A DNA stretch of 64,000 bases from Acidiphilium sp. (lineage in GTDB: Bacteria > Pseudomonadota > Alphaproteobacteria > Acetobacterales > Acetobacteraceae): NCBI GenBank assembly GCA_028688905.1, contig JAQTXH010000001.1, positions 909,670 to 973,669 of the forward strand. The letters are read 5' to 3'. Below, piece after piece: positions 63,874 through 64,000 of this stretch (position 1 is the first letter of the stretch; each line of letters begins with the position of its first letter). A model generated the notes under the pieces. The model saw only the letters and a list, made by a program, of their open reading frames with translations, was not told where the DNA came from and did no database searches. The position numbers and the translations under genes are program-made.

Positions 63874-64000
63874 GCGCAAGAGCGCGGCCATAAATCGCCC
63901 TTTGCGCAAGAGCGCGGCCATAAATCGCCCTTTGCGCAAGAGCGCGGCCATAAATCGCCCTTTGCGCAAGAGCGCGGCCATAAATCGCCCTTTGCGCAAG
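63874..64000. repeat. 30-bp tandem repeat array, 4 full units plus partial, continuing beyond the window
   Basis: gcgcaagagcgcggccataaatcgcccttt repeated identically at 63874, 63904, 63934, 63964 and partially at 63994. Confidence 0.98.

Noticed and set aside
63874-64000. Possible CRISPR array
   Set aside because: Units are contiguous with no variable spacers and no cas genes nearby; it is a simple tandem repeat.

Overview
64 kb of a high-GC alphaproteobacterial chromosome, probably Acetobacteraceae/Acidiphilium-like (inferred from gene content and order, not tested). Most of it is ordinary housekeeping DNA: rppH/yibQ/ctpA/envC/gpmI; tatD/MBL hydrolase/M29 aminopeptidase; bamE-DUF177-rpmF-plsX-fabH-ihfA-merR; a znuA/ABC/permease/permease/zur zinc locus; rpsA; bamD-recN-ligA; dksA-fliX-flgI flagellar genes; rpsD; a 1511-aa Hint-domain surface-type protein; and rne. 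The accessory content is two apparently intact Tn3-family transposons. Tn-1 (about 12296-16076) is minimal, with 38-bp terminal inverted repeats and a perfect 5-bp target duplication CTTTA. Tn-2 (about 29261-33847) has about 37-bp inverted repeats and carries a YecA/UPF0149 SEC-C protein as passenger. There are two tRNAs: Ser(TGA) and Pro(GGG). The least-explained signal is a dispersed intergenic repeat of about 95 bp with a hairpin head. It occurs four times (29080, 40686 reversed, 43795, 54824). Its hairpin end abuts or lies very close to an ORF boundary each time, one copy shows compensatory stem changes, and two copies flank the znu/zur segment as inverted repeats. Other unexplained signals are a tandem pair of perfect palindromes at 8699-8738, a Zur-box-like palindrome before znuA, and a 30-bp tandem array running off the right edge. 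I found no CRISPR array or recognisable defence system. All calls come from reading the sequence and supplied ORFs; no database search was possible.
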